From JANNHP01 sp031404455 (GTDB lineage Bacteria > Planctomycetota > JAJSAM01 > JAJVHW01), in the NCBI GenBank assembly GCA_031404455.1, contig JANNHP010000087.1, positions 1 through 6,606 on the forward strand: a DNA stretch of 6,606 nt, read 5' to 3'. How positions within the stretch are numbered: position 1 is the first letter of the stretch; every line of letters starts with the position of its first letter. Made by a program: the position numbers and the translations under genes. Below are positions 6,142 through 6,606 of the stretch, piece after piece. A model generated the notes under the pieces. That model did not search any database. It saw only the letters and a list, made by a program, of their open reading frames with translations, and was not told the origin of the DNA.

Positions 6142-6606
6142 GTGACCGCGCTCTCCCGTCACTCCGCCGCGGTCACCGCCTGCTCGAAGTGCCCGCGTCT
6201 CGCGAAGTACCGCGTCGCCGTTGCGGGGACGAAGAAGGCGTGCGCAGACGACGTCTACTGGTCGCGGCCCGCGCCCGGCTTCGGCGACCCGCACGCTCGC
6301 GTCGTCCTCGTCGGTCTCGCCCCCGCGGCGCACGGCGCGAACCGCACCGGCCGCATGTTCACCGGCGACGGCACCGACGGCATGGGCTCGTCGGACTTCC
6401 TGATGCGCGCGCTCCACGCCGCGGGCTTCGCGAACCAGGCGACGTCGCGCGACGCCGCGGACGGTCTCGTTCTCACGGACCTCTGGATGACCGCGGCGGT
6501 TCGCTGCGCGCCGCCGGACAACAAGCCGACGCCGGCCGAGGTCGCGAACTGCGCGCCGTGGCTCGCGCGCGAACTGGCGCTGCTCCCGCGCGTCCGCGTC
6601 GTCGTC
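6142..6606 (+). CDS. Family 5 uracil-DNA glycosylase (UDGb type), N-terminal part
   Basis: 155 codons are visible before the window ends. The enzyme removes uracil and other deaminated bases from DNA, starting base excision repair. Motif 1, GLAPAAHGANRTGR (58-71), is the family 5 signature; this family lacks the acidic or amide catalytic residue of other uracil glycosylases in this motif. The four Cys expected to hold a [4Fe-4S] cluster are C14 and C17 (CSKC) with C122 (VRCAPP) and C137 (ANCAPW). FTGD (73-76), the conserved NKPTPAE (127-133) and the PAPGFGDP stretch (43-50) also fit. The later motif with the HPS-like loop lies beyond the window. GTG at 6142 is the likely start, since the first in-frame ATG is codon 72, inside motif 1. 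It begins 4 nt after the stop of the upstream small gene, so co-transcription and perhaps translational coupling are likely. Confidence 0.93.
   Translation, partial: MTALSRHSAAVTACSKCPRLAKYRVAVAGTKKACADDVYWSRPAPGFGDPHARVVLVGLAPAAHGANRTGRMFTGDGTDGMGSSDFLMRALHAAGFANQATSRDAADGLVLTDLWMTAAVRCAPPDNKPTPAEVANCAPWLARELALLPRVRVVV

Noticed and set aside
1..6606. CRISPR arrays, tRNA or rRNA genes, insertion sequences
   Set aside because: I saw no repeat-spacer pattern, tRNA cloverleaf, rRNA-like stretch or transposase motif in the window.

Overview
The window is about 70% GC or higher by eye. Almost every codon in the real genes ends in G or C, which suggests a high-GC bacterium with secreted mono-haem domains, FG-GAP/ASPIC proteins, a CbpA/CbpM-type chaperone pair and a family 5 uracil-DNA glycosylase. 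That mix is typical of Myxococcota/deltaproteobacterial, Planctomycetota or Acidobacteriota-like lineages. I cannot place it more closely from the sequence alone.

Layout. Positions 1-450 (+) hold the C-terminal end of an exported protein with a CxxCH haem site. Positions 505-723 (+) encode translation initiation factor IF-1 from a TTG start. It converges with a minus-strand block, and the two stop codons touch with no spacer. Read in its own direction, that block is a very large lipoprotein with TPR, FG-GAP and ASPIC-like regions (5651 to 2022), then a DnaJ/CbpA-type J-protein (1982 to 978), then a CbpM-like modulator (981 to 724) that overlaps the J-protein gene by 4 nt. A 120-bp divergent intergenic region follows. 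On the plus strand come a small membrane protein gene (5772-6137) and the start of a family 5 uracil-DNA glycosylase gene (6142 to the window edge).

The most interesting feature is 5772-6137. The frame is interrupted by one in-frame TGA at codon 68, but coding continues in the same frame for 53 more codons with unchanged codon bias and ends in a further membrane helix. The distal part has no ATG, GTG or TTG start until near its very end. Directly after the TGA lies a hairpin with a perfect 8-bp upper stem and a GUG loop, 19 nt downstream of the codon. This fits the usual description of a bacterial SECIS element. I therefore read the gene as a candidate membrane selenoprotein of a small, uncharacterised family. 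A nonsense mutation or sequencing error at an ancestral Cys codon is the main alternative.

How the genes work together. The J-protein and CbpM-like pair form a translationally coupled chaperone/modulator unit, probably co-transcribed with the lipoprotein gene 39 nt upstream. The candidate selenoprotein and the glycosylase are 4 nt apart and probably share a transcript. No functional link between these two blocks is evident.
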